Positions 32,060 to 39,379 of a stretch of 39,379 bases of DNA are shown piece after piece (position 1 is the stretch's first letter; each line of letters begins with the position of its first letter). The position numbers and the translations under genes are program-made. The stretch is taken from NCBI GenBank assembly GCA_024637035.1, contig JAGXFW010000001.1:1-39379 (forward strand), in the 5' to 3' direction. The notes under the pieces were generated by a model, which did not search any database, was not told the origin of the DNA, and saw only the letters and a list, made by a program, of their open reading frames with translations. Source of the DNA: Actinomycetes bacterium (GTDB taxonomy: Bacteria; Actinomycetota; Thermoleophilia; RBG-16-64-13).

Positions 32060-32472
32060 GCCGCAAACTCTTCCTCGACACCGACGTGATCCTGGGCTAT
32101 CTGATAGGCCGCCCTGCCGATCAAGCTGCCCACGCCGGCGAGCTCTTCGAGGCCGCCCGCGACGGTTCGGTATCGCTCTTCGTGAGCGACACCGTGCTGG
32201 TGGAGACCGCGGTGGTCCTGTGGCGCACGCTTGGGATGGAGCGGCGAGAAGTGGCCCATCATCTGGAGGCTCTACTCGAGGCTCCCGGCGTTGAGACGCA
32301 CAACAAAGGGGTATTCGGGCAGGCGCTCGACTTCTTCCAAGAGTACCCGGTGGATCTGGCCGACGCGGTGCTCAGCTCGTATGCGATCGCAGAGGGGGCC
32401 GCGATAGCGAGCCTCGACCCCGTGCTCGATCGGATTCCCGGCGTGGTCCGTGAGGGGCGCCGAGCGAGCTAG
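32056..32472 (+). CDS. PIN-domain ribonuclease toxin (VapC-like)
   Basis: The 138-residue protein has the PIN acidic positions: Asp8 in 'LFLDTDVILGYLIGRPADQA', a Glu in 'VSDTVLVETAVVLWRTLGME', and later acidic residues in 'YPVDLADAVLSSYAIAEGAA' and 'IASLDPVLDRIPGV'. It is likely a metal-dependent RNase held inactive by the upstream AbrB-type antitoxin, with which it forms an ATGA overlap and shares the GGGAGGGG ribosome binding region. Its length and motif spacing are normal. The RNA target is unknown. It ends 32 bases before the convergent acylase gene. Confidence 0.88.
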   Translation: MSRKLFLDTDVILGYLIGRPADQAAHAGELFEAARDGSVSLFVSDTVLVETAVVLWRTLGMERREVAHHLEALLEAPGVETHNKGVFGQALDFFQEYPVDLADAVLSSYAIAEGAAIASLDPVLDRIPGVVREGRRAS

Positions 32473-32504
32473 CCCCGGGTCGAGGCAGCCTTACGCCGTC
32501 GTCG

Positions 32505-35216
32505 TCACGGGGTGAGCGTGAGCACGTCCCGCGTCGATTCCTCCACGGCCTCCCGACTGAACGCCATGGGGGCCGGTTCTATCTTCTGCCAGCCTCGCAC
32601 CATGTCGTCGTAGTGCCTGTGGAACGCGTGCCCCGATTGCCCGGTGGTGTGCAGGGCGAGAGAAGCGTCGAGGTCGGCCATGTCCACGATCATGCGCATC
32701 GAGGGGAGACTGGTCACCTCGAACGGCGCCTGTGCGCTCCAGTTGGTAGCGTTCACCAGGCTGGTGCTCCCGCTCGCGGGATAGGGCCCGCGGTTGAACA
32801 GCGCTTCCACCAGCGGCACGCCCGACTGGCCCAAGGTCTGATTGTGGAAGGTCACGGTGTGCAGGTCGCCCCAGCGCCAGTCGCCGGGGGTGTCACCGTG
32901 GAGAGTGGTCAGCTCGTCCACGGCTCCGACGAGCGCGCGCACCAGGATGGCGTCACGGTCTTCCACGACATCGGCGGTCTGCGAGTCATCCCACCACGGG
33001 CTGGTTTTGACGTCCACGAGACGGCGCACCACCTCGAACCACTGGCTCCCGCCCTTGGGGGCCATATCGGCGGGCAGATCGTCGGCGAAGGCATCGCGAA
33101 GCAGATGGACCCAGAAGGTCTCGAAGAGCACGGCGGCAGGTGAATCGACGTCCTCGCGAAGATCCCACCCGTCGAGGAGAGCGCGGGCGTCGGTGACCGC
33201 CCCAACCCGGGTGGAGTCGACGCCGGCTGCCTCAAGATCCAGGCCCAGGAGGAGCGGCACCAAGGTGGCGGCGTTCGGGTTGTAGGAGTCGGCCTGCATC
33301 ACGCGCATGTCCTCGACGGTGAGCTTGTCTGGCGCGTCCTCAATGAGGTCGGTGATCCTCTGGGCGCGATAGCCGTAGTGCCAGTCGGTGGTGATGAGCA
33401 CGTCCACGTTGGTGGGAGTGGCCGCTTGTTGGCCGGGGAGCCACGCCCCGGGCACGTTCGAGAACAGCATGCCGTCTCGGATGACCGCGTTGTTGGCGGT
33501 GACGATGTAGTCGCTCGGGGGGTCGAGCACGAAGGGCAGCCGTTGGAAGGGCAGGTAGCCTATCCATTCGTAGTCGTCGGTCCAGCCCGGCACCGGATAG
33601 CGGCCGTCGTGGGTGATGGTGTCCGAGGGGGCGCGTGAACGCACTCTCACGGGTATCTTGCCCGGCATCTGGTAGCCGATGTGGCCATCGACGTCGGCGT
33701 AGATGAGGTTCTGCGACGGCACGTCCCAATCCTGCGCCGCCAGACGGAACTCGGCGAAGCTGCCGGCCAGGTTCATCTTGCGCACCGCCTGCAGGGTGTT
33801 CGAGGACTCCAGGGCGGTCCAGCGGAGCGACAGGGCGTAGTCTTCCGGCACGGGCGCCGCGAGTCCGGACGGCCGGCCGATGTCTTCGAGAGGGCCGAAC
33901 GTGTCGGACACCACTGGTCCGTGACGCGTGTAGCGCACGGTGAGTGTCTCCGCGGCCCCGCCGGCCACGCGGATCTCTTCGCGCACCTTCACCATGTCGA
34001 CCCACTCCCCGTTCACCTCGTACTGATCGGGGTTCTCGGGGTTGATCTTCTCGATATAGAGATCGGCGACGTCGGCGCCGAGATTGGTGAATCCCCACGC
34101 GATCCGACTGTTGTGTCCGATGATCACGCCCGCGGCTCCAGGGAAGGTGAAACCCACTACGTTCAGTCGCGGGCCGCCCGCGGACGCGGCCGGCGTCACT
34201 CCGGGCTCCTCGCCTCCCAGCGCGGGGGGCGCCGTTTCGTGCAACCCCATCTGGTACCAGATCGAGGGGATCTGTTCGGCGAGGTGGGTGTCGTTGGCGA
34301 GCAGCGGCATGCCTGTGGCCGTGCGCTCGCCGCTCACCACCCAACTATTCGACCCTATGCCCTCGCGCAGGGGGATGAGGAGTTCATCGAGTGCGGCCAC
34401 TTTCTGCTGCACCACGAGAGCCGGCCCCGCCATACTCGCGGGCGCCGGCGCGACCGACATGGCACCGGCGGTGCCGGCGTTTCCGTCCGCGGACCGCTCC
34501 GCACTGTCCTCGAGCGGGCTCTCACTCTCGCCCACGATCACTGGGTGGTCCGAGGGGTACGGCGGGAAGAGGTCATCTATCTGGTCGGGCGTGAGTGTAT
34601 TGAGCAGCACGGCGCGCTCGATCTCGCGATCGAGGTTACCGCTGAGGTCCCAGGCCATGACTTTCGCCCAGACCATCGTGTCGAGAGGCTCCCATGGCTC
34701 TGGGACATACGCCCTGTTCGTGAGACCGACCACGGCGTACTCGAGGCTCAGACCGCCTCTCTGCCTCTCGGCGAGGTAGGCGTTCACGCCCGCCGCGTAC
34801 CAGTTGAGCACGTCGGCCGATTCGGCGCCGAGGGCGGCCACCTCCTGTTCGGCCACCCGAGCCCACCCGAGGGTCCGCAGGAAGCGGTCCGTCTCGAGTT
34901 GCGACTCGCCGAACATCTCCGACAGACGCCCGGCGCCGACGTGGCGCCATACGTCCATCTGGTAGAAGCGATCCTGCGCGTGGACGTACCCCTGGGCCAT
35001 GTAGAGGTCGTGCTGGCTCGAGGCGTACACGTGGGGGACGCCGAGTTCGTCGCGGAGTACTTGCACCTCGGCTTCGAGACCGGGCACCTGTACCAGCCCA
35101 TCGACCTGCGGGAAGGAACGTCTGGCCGTGTAGAAGGCGAACACGGCAGCGGCCGCTACGAGGAAGACCAGGACCACCAGAGTCCACGTGAAGATGCGGC
35201 GGATCCTAACCAGCAT
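32505..35216 (-). CDS. Penicillin-acylase-family Ntn hydrolase, membrane-anchored
   Basis: The 903-residue protein has one N-terminal transmembrane segment ('FTWTLVVLVFLVAAAAVFAF') and then an acylase alpha region ('RDELGVPHVYASSQHDLYMA', 'GYVHAQDRFYQMDVWRHVGA', 'GRLSEMFGE'). The precursor cleavage site 'GIGSNSWVVSGERTATGMPL' provides Ser289 as the N-terminal nucleophile of the beta chain. 'AWGFTNLGADVADLYIEKIN' and 'YTRHGPVVSD' are also conserved. An Asp/Glu/Ala-rich linker lies before the cleavage site. The family hydrolyses amide bonds, including those of acyl-homoserine lactones and beta-lactams; the substrate here is unknown. The start at 35216 has a GGGGG site; an ATG at 35231 would add 5 residues. 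Confidence 0.9.
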   Translation of the reverse strand: MLVRIRRIFTWTLVVLVFLVAAAAVFAFYTARRSFPQVDGLVQVPGLEAEVQVLRDELGVPHVYASSQHDLYMAQGYVHAQDRFYQMDVWRHVGAGRLSEMFGESQLETDRFLRTLGWARVAEQEVAALGAESADVLNWYAAGVNAYLAERQRGGLSLEYAVVGLTNRAYVPEPWEPLDTMVWAKVMAWDLSGNLDREIERAVLLNTLTPDQIDDLFPPYPSDHPVIVGESESPLEDSAERSADGNAGTAGAMSVAPAPASMAGPALVVQQKVAALDELLIPLREGIGSNSWVVSGERTATGMPLLANDTHLAEQIPSIWYQMGLHETAPPALGGEEPGVTPAASAGGPRLNVVGFTFPGAAGVIIGHNSRIAWGFTNLGADVADLYIEKINPENPDQYEVNGEWVDMVKVREEIRVAGGAAETLTVRYTRHGPVVSDTFGPLEDIGRPSGLAAPVPEDYALSLRWTALESSNTLQAVRKMNLAGSFAEFRLAAQDWDVPSQNLIYADVDGHIGYQMPGKIPVRVRSRAPSDTITHDGRYPVPGWTDDYEWIGYLPFQRLPFVLDPPSDYIVTANNAVIRDGMLFSNVPGAWLPGQQAATPTNVDVLITTDWHYGYRAQRITDLIEDAPDKLTVEDMRVMQADSYNPNAATLVPLLLGLDLEAAGVDSTRVGAVTDARALLDGWDLREDVDSPAAVLFETFWVHLLRDAFADDLPADMAPKGGSQWFEVVRRLVDVKTSPWWDDSQTADVVEDRDAILVRALVGAVDELTTLHGDTPGDWRWGDLHTVTFHNQTLGQSGVPLVEALFNRGPYPASGSTSLVNATNWSAQAPFEVTSLPSMRMIVDMADLDASLALHTTGQSGHAFHRHYDDMVRGWQKIEPAPMAFSREAVEESTRDVLTLTP

Positions 35217-35522
35217 GGTGCCCCCAGTCATCGTTCGGTCGCTCGCGAGCGCTCGGCCCCTCCCGCGCGCACCGCGCCGCCGGTTCGGGCGTCTACCTTC
35301 CCGATGCTACCGCACGAGACCATGCCAGGTAAACAACACTGCTGCTCCCGGCCGCCGTCCTTGCCGGCCGTGCACTCCGCCCGTCGGCTCGGGAAGACAC
35401 TCAGCCGAAGAACCACCCGAGGTCGTTTCACTATGTTGCTTGCCTCACGTCGCTTTCGTGGCAATCGGCACCGACCCGTTGTAGAGTGACGAACAGGAGC
35501 GTGGAGTCGGGAAGGGGGCATC

Positions 35523-37616
35523 ATGACTGAGAGTGAGGCGGCGGCTGAGCGTGGGAAGCGTGGCGGCGTCCGGGGCGGTGGCTCCGGCCACAAGGGAGAT
35601 CCGCGCGTGAGTGGGACCGGTCCGCGAGGGAGGGGTCTTGCTCAACAGCTCGTCCGGTCGGGGCGCCTGCCGCTCTTGCTCGCCCTCTGCGTGCTGTTCG
35701 CGCTGGTCGGTTGTTCTTTCAGCTTCGGCGATCCGGACAAGACCAGCACGACCACGGCTTCTACGGCCCCCCCTGAGGTCACCACCACGACCAAGGGGGA
35801 GATCACTGCGCGCTCGATCACGCTCCAGGGGTTGTGGGTGTCGCATCGATCCGAAGGGAGCGTCGGCGGGGTCAACGACATGACTGTGAACGTGTCTCCG
35901 GGTACGTCGGGCAATATCGCGGTGGGTGTGATCGAAGGCGAGGTGTTCGGCACAGGGGCCCAGTGGCGCGTGGCCTCCTGGAGCGCTGCGCTGGCGGCGA
36001 GCAATCTGTTGAACGTCGACCTCTCGAAGCTCAAGATCAGCTACGAGGTGGCCGGGCGCATCGATGGTCCGAGCGCCGGTTGTTTGATGACGGTGGGCAC
36101 GTTGGCGGGCATGCTGGGTGATGACGTGCGGGAAGACGTCACGATGACCGGCACCATCAATCCGGACTACACCGTCGGGCCGGTGGGAGGTATCCCCCAC
36201 AAGCTCGAAGGTGCCGCGGCGGCGGGCAAGAAGATCGTGCTCGTGCCAGCGGGACAGCGCATGGACTACGACGACAATTTGCAGGAATGGGTGGACGTGG
36301 TGCGAGTCGGAGCCGATCTTGGGTTGGAGGTGATCGAAGTCGGCGACGTGTTCGAAGCATACGAGCACTTCACCGATCGCAGTTTGCCCGAGCCTCGCGT
36401 CTCCGCGCGCGCACCGGAGCTATCGCCGGCGGCGCACGATGTGCTGCTCGAACAGGCGTCGTCGTGGATCGACTACTGCAACACGAATCTGGACGACTAC
36501 GATGCCCTCCCCGATACGGCGAAGAGCGACTACGAGGAAGGACGCGTGGAGTACTCGCTCGAAGCCCTCGGCAACGCCGACAAGTACGCGAGCCAGGGAT
36601 TGGCCGCCGCGGCCCTCTATTCAGCCATCGATGCGGCACGCCAGGCACTCCTGGCTGTGAACTACGCCGAGGTGGAGCAGTTCATACAGGACAACGGCGA
36701 GCAAGCGGCCGTGGAGGAGTTGGCCTACCTCGGGATCAGCGATTCCATAGACGGACTCGCCGACGAGCTGCTGGCCGTGGAGCCGGTGAACGTGAGCGAG
36801 GCAGTGGCCTTGGTGGAGGCGTGGGGCTACTGGACGGTCGCAGGACGCCTCTCGTATGAGGCCGACGACAGACTCGCCGGCGTTCCCGACGATCCGGGCG
36901 AGGTGGAGGGACGCCTGGGCGCCATCTACGACGCGGTGTGGAACTACACACTGGCGATGATCGCACGCGATTCCGCATACGACGCCCTCGCCTTGGGCCA
37001 GGTGCTCAAGGGGGAGCCCATCAAGGGAGCCGAGCGTCTGGGCGAGCTCGCCGAGGTCTACCGCCGAGTGGCCGAGGCCAACCTCGACACCGTGCACGTG
37101 CTCGTGGTGCCCGGCATGGCCTCCGATTGGGGGGTTTCGGAGGCCGAGGCCTACGACACGCTGATCACCTCCGACCAGAACCTGGCTGAAGCGGAAGCCG
37201 CGGTCGGCGACCAACAGTACCTTCTCGAGTACCTCGACCCAGGGCCCACCCGTGACTACGCCGTGCTCGGCGCGGCTCTCGTAGGGTACGCCGGCAGCGC
37301 TGCGGCGATAGCCGAGCACTACTCGTATGGCGCCGTCTACGACGAAGAGGGGATCATCACCGGCTACGATATGGACAAGGCACTGCACGGTGCGCTCGAC
37401 TTCGCGAGGACGCGAGGAGAGAAGCTGATCTCGGCGGCATCCGGCGGGCGATCGGACACGGCGCTGCCTGTGATGTACTACGAGGCCGCGAGTATCGCGC
37501 GCGAAGGCTACCCCGGAGAGAAGATCGACGCGCTCTACGGCTACTGGACCGCGGCGATGTACGCCCAGATCATGGCCGCTCTGAGTGGGGATCTAGAACC
37601 CCTGGCGCCGCGCTGA
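35523..37616 (+). CDS. Lon-like (S16) protease domain in a predicted lipoprotein
   Basis: The 697-residue product has a basic, Gly-rich N-terminus, a hydrophobic segment 'LPLLLALCVLFALVGC' ending in a lipobox (LVGC, Cys64), and a Thr-rich linker. A Lon proteolytic fold occupies about residues 95-275. The nucleophile is Ser184 in 'RIDGPSAGCLMTVGTLAG', followed by 'VTMTGTINPDYTVGPVGGIP', and the base is Lys227 in 'GGIPHKLEGAAAAG'. The 43-residue Ser-Lys distance equals that of E. coli Lon (Ser679, Lys722). There is no AAA+ ATPase. The remaining 400 residues are helical and unrecognised. An alternative GTG at 35607 would shorten the N-terminus to a standard lipoprotein signal. Targets are unknown. 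Confidence 0.85.
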   Translation: MTESEAAAERGKRGGVRGGGSGHKGDPRVSGTGPRGRGLAQQLVRSGRLPLLLALCVLFALVGCSFSFGDPDKTSTTTASTAPPEVTTTTKGEITARSITLQGLWVSHRSEGSVGGVNDMTVNVSPGTSGNIAVGVIEGEVFGTGAQWRVASWSAALAASNLLNVDLSKLKISYEVAGRIDGPSAGCLMTVGTLAGMLGDDVREDVTMTGTINPDYTVGPVGGIPHKLEGAAAAGKKIVLVPAGQRMDYDDNLQEWVDVVRVGADLGLEVIEVGDVFEAYEHFTDRSLPEPRVSARAPELSPAAHDVLLEQASSWIDYCNTNLDDYDALPDTAKSDYEEGRVEYSLEALGNADKYASQGLAAAALYSAIDAARQALLAVNYAEVEQFIQDNGEQAAVEELAYLGISDSIDGLADELLAVEPVNVSEAVALVEAWGYWTVAGRLSYEADDRLAGVPDDPGEVEGRLGAIYDAVWNYTLAMIARDSAYDALALGQVLKGEPIKGAERLGELAEVYRRVAEANLDTVHVLVVPGMASDWGVSEAEAYDTLITSDQNLAEAEAAVGDQQYLLEYLDPGPTRDYAVLGAALVGYAGSAAAIAEHYSYGAVYDEEGIITGYDMDKALHGALDFARTRGEKLISAASGGRSDTALPVMYYEAASIAREGYPGEKIDALYGYWTAAMYAQIMAALSGDLEPLAPR

Positions 37617-37625
37617 ACTGACGAA

Positions 37626-37653
37626 GGCCGGGGGCGCCTTCGCGCCCCCGGCC
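37626..37653. terminator. Hairpin terminator between convergent genes
   Basis: GGCCGGGGGCGC (37626-37637) is fully complementary to GCGCCCCCGGCC (37642-37653), with a 4-base loop CTTC. It lies 10 bases after the Lon-like gene stop and 50 bases beyond the SPFH gene stop on the other strand. There is no T run on either side. It may serve both transcripts. Confidence 0.65.
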
Positions 37654-37703
37654 TCCAGACTTCGCATCCCCGAGCTCAAGAAGCCTCGGGTAGCTGCTCG
37701 GGA

Positions 37704-38747
37704 CTACTGCCCAGCGGCTCCGCGCACGTCGATGAGTGGAATGATCGAGTCGGGCAGCACGCCCCACTCGATGTTCGGCGCCATCTTCTGCACGAACTCG
37801 TACTGGATCACCAGCGGGTTCTGCGCCAGCGCTTCTTGCTTGAGTCGGATCGCCTCGGCCTCGCCGGCCGCTTCGATCTTCTTCTTCTCGGCCTCGCCCT
37901 CAGCGTTGATGATCGTCTGCTTCTTGATGGCTTCCTGCCGGGCGATGTTGTTCTCTTCGGTGAGGGCGTTCTGCTTGGCGATCTGTTTGGCCTCGACCGC
38001 CACGACGTAGTCGGGGGCGAAGCTGATACGTCGCACGAGGTACTGGTCGATGATCACGCCGTGCGCCATGAACGATTCCTCGAGGCGGGCCTGGATCACG
38101 TCCTGCGCTTCCGCTTGGCCCTTCTGGGTGTAGAGCGCCTCCGCCGAGAAGCCCTTCGGAACCTCGCGGCTCACCGAGCGTGCGAATGCTTTGATCACGT
38201 TCTCGACCACCGCCCCCATGTCGCCCACCTCTTGCGCGACCGAAGCGGCGCCCTCAGAGGGGATGCGGAAGAGCACGGTGAAGGTGAGCTGCACCGTCTG
38301 GCCGTCGCTCGTGGTGCTGTCGACGACGTAATCGGTGTAGTTCGCCTGTGAGGTTTCCGGATTCTCAGACGCTTCGTAGCTGGTGACCTTGGTCGAGTAG
38401 ACCACGACTTCGTCGAGGAACGGGAACTTGAAATGGAAGCCCGGCTCGAAGACGGTGTTCTGCACTGCGCCCAGCCGTTTGACGACGCCTACGGTACCCG
38501 CCTCCACCTGAGTGAAGGAGCTGATCACCGATACGATCGCCAGCAGTGCGATGCCCACCGCCCATCCGACCGCCCAAGGACCCCACGCGCGGACCCCGCC
38601 GCCCTTCTCCGGGGCGCCCGCCGTCTCGGGCTGTCCCTCGCCCTTTCGCAGCATCTTCTCTCCGACGGCTGCTCCCTTGAGGACGGCGGCCACCCCCAAC
38701 GGAACCACGATGAGCGTAAGGATGAGTGTTGTTATCAGCGTTCCCAT
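37704..38747 (-). CDS. SPFH/prohibitin-like (band 7) membrane protein
   Basis: The 347-residue protein has a short hydrophobic N-terminus, a Pro/Gly linker, and a second transmembrane segment ('VGWAVGIALLAIVSVISSFT'). The SPFH domain follows directly ('VEAGTVGVVKRLGAVQNTVF', 'EPGFHFKFPFLDEVVVYSTK'). After it comes a long Ala/Glu/Lys coiled coil ('AIKKQTIINAEGEAEKKKIE', then 'AAGEAEAIRLKQEALAQNPL'). This matches prohibitin/HflK-type scaffolds, which form large membrane rings and can control proteases. I chose the second Met because GGAGG lies 4 bases before it; the first would add 4 residues. It is convergent with the Lon-like gene. Confidence 0.92.
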   Translation of the reverse strand: MGTLITTLILTLIVVPLGVAAVLKGAAVGEKMLRKGEGQPETAGAPEKGGGVRAWGPWAVGWAVGIALLAIVSVISSFTQVEAGTVGVVKRLGAVQNTVFEPGFHFKFPFLDEVVVYSTKVTSYEASENPETSQANYTDYVVDSTTSDGQTVQLTFTVLFRIPSEGAASVAQEVGDMGAVVENVIKAFARSVSREVPKGFSAEALYTQKGQAEAQDVIQARLEESFMAHGVIIDQYLVRRISFAPDYVVAVEAKQIAKQNALTEENNIARQEAIKKQTIINAEGEAEKKKIEAAGEAEAIRLKQEALAQNPLVIQYEFVQKMAPNIEWGVLPDSIIPLIDVRGAAGQ

Positions 38748-39049
38748 TCCGCCTCCCATAGGTCGATGGGCGCCCTGCGCGCCCCTCGAGTATCAATCCG
38801 GTGCCGACACCATCGCGGGCGCGTCTACCTGCGGTGCCCCGCCCGCAACCATCTTAGGGGTCGGAAGGTGGGAGGGCAACGCTCAAGTTCGGCGAACATC
38901 ACTGAAGGAGGGCCGGCCTGTCATCTGCCGTCGAGTCCTCGAGGAGGGCCTCAGGTCTCTCGGTGCTTGTTTGGCAACCTCCACCGGGGGAATCAAGTTC
39001 AGCGGAAGGGGCGCTTCGCGTCTGTCGAGAGCTGCAGAAGGGAGGGACC
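38748..39049. other. Intergenic region between SPFH gene and zinc-ribbon gene
   Basis: About 300 bases separate two divergent genes and should contain both promoters, but I see no pair of boxes I can support. A perfect 10-base palindrome TCCTCGAGGA lies near 38935-38944. No RNA gene or convincing ORF was recognised. Confidence 0.4.
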
Positions 39050-39379
39050 TTGTCTGAAACAGGATCTCGAGCGTGTCCACATTGCGGGAACCTACAGATG
39101 GAAGGCGAGTACTGTGAGGGCTGCGGGGGTCGGATGGCCGACACGGTGCACGCGGTAGCTCCTCAGGTGATCCCGGAGCCTTCAGGCGTTTCCGCGCCAC
39201 CGGCACCTCCGGCGCCTGCGCCGAGTCAGGCGCCCTCGCCCACTATGCCGCCCCCGGAGCCCTCGCCCGCTGATGCACCCATGCCGCCCCCGTCCGCAGC
39301 CGCGGCAACCGCCGCCGCGGCGGCCGCGGCTGCGGCAGCTGTGGTCGCGCCGATGGTCGCCCCGCCCGCCGCCCCGCCC
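39050..39379 (+). CDS. Zinc-ribbon protein with Pro/Ala-rich low-complexity region (partial)
   Basis: A TTG preceded by GGGAGGG (3 bases spacing) opens a frame that stays open for all 110 codons to the window edge. The N-terminus has two CxxC pairs, 'ACPHCGNLQMEGEYCEGCGG', forming a small zinc ribbon. It is followed by a Pro/Ala/Ser-rich stretch with repeated 'MPPP' and 'PAPSQAPSP' units, then a run of about ten alanines. Such layouts occur in membrane or signalling proteins that carry a zinc-ribbon sensor and a flexible linker. The functional domain must lie beyond the window. It is divergent from the SPFH gene. Confidence 0.65.
   Translation, partial: MSETGSRACPHCGNLQMEGEYCEGCGGRMADTVHAVAPQVIPEPSGVSAPPAPPAPAPSQAPSPTMPPPEPSPADAPMPPPSAAAATAAAAAAAAAAVVAPMVAPPAAPP

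Noticed and set aside
33681-35489. Plus-strand frame of 602 codons opposite the acylase gene
   Set aside because: The acylase strand has a transmembrane segment and the GSNSW nucleophile motif; this frame is His/Arg/Gly-rich without recognisable domains.
35232-35522. Possible regulatory RNA between the acylase and Lon-like genes
   Set aside because: I found no supported stem structure, riboswitch core or clear promoter boxes in these 290 bases.
39240-39379. GC-rich repeat-like tract that might suggest a repeat array
   Set aside because: It is the low-complexity Pro/Ala coding part of the partial zinc-ribbon gene, not a spaced repeat array. No CRISPR-type repeats were seen anywhere.

Overview
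The window is GC-rich DNA with dense gene packing, frequent GTG and TTG starts and many ATGA, GTGA or TGATG stop/start overlaps. This suits a high-GC bacterium, most likely an actinobacterial (Actinomycetota) lineage, but I see no rRNA or other phylogenetic marker, so that assignment is an inference. No tRNA, rRNA or CRISPR array was recognised.

Layout. (1) 1-2.2 kb: a transposase tail abutting a truncated nucleotide-sugar dehydrogenase, then an intact Phd/PIN toxin-antitoxin pair with a readable promoter. (2) 2.2-5.6 kb: a secreted metzincin-type metalloprotease with two nearly identical C-terminal repeats, divergent from a SAM methyltransferase. (3) 5.6-9.0 kb, minus strand: a GDP-sugar operon, fcl - ribbon-helix-helix protein - gmd-like - gmd, in which every junction overlaps. 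(4) 9.0-10.7 kb: a patchwork of broken pieces: a repeat-domain tail fused at one point to a mazF tail, a possible UbiX-like tail, a frameshifted vapB, a deleted vapC, a HepT-like scrap and a partial Xre antitoxin. (5) 10.9-14.2 kb: a small secreted protein, then a chain of overlapping genes, Xre antitoxin - 61-aa bridging ORF - RES toxin - YgjP-like peptidase - VanZ-like protein. (6) 14.2-18.9 kb: a nucleotidyltransferase remnant, a PAS protein with a four-cysteine tail, an SLC13/TrkA-C permease and a Wzx-like flippase. (7) 18.9-26.1 kb: a frameshifted methyltransferase, then a seven-gene CDP-sugar operon. (8) 26.1-31.1 kb, minus strand: three glycosyltransferases and a second flippase. (9) 31.2-32.5 kb: an orphan fragment and an AbrB/PIN toxin-antitoxin pair. 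(10) 32.5-39.4 kb: a membrane-anchored penicillin-acylase-like hydrolase, a Lon-like (S16) predicted lipoprotein, an SPFH/prohibitin protein and the start of a zinc-ribbon, Pro/Ala-rich protein.

How it fits together. Regions 3 and 6-8 form a surface-glycan locus. GDP-mannose would be converted to GDP-4-keto-6-deoxymannose and GDP-fucose by Gmd and Fcl. CDP-glucose would be made and dehydrated by RfbF and RfbG. The 4-keto sugar would then be epimerised, C-methylated, aminated, N-acylated and probably O-methylated by the five following enzymes. Glycosyltransferases would assemble the glycan and Wzx-like flippases export it. No Wzy polymerase or priming transferase was recognised. The most notable items are the CDP-sugar tailoring operon with its overlapping 8-residue leader ORF, the extracytoplasmic Lon-like protein with a correctly spaced Ser-Lys dyad, the antitoxin-like gene inside the fucose operon, the bridging ORF in the Xre-RES module, and the toxin-antitoxin scrapyard.
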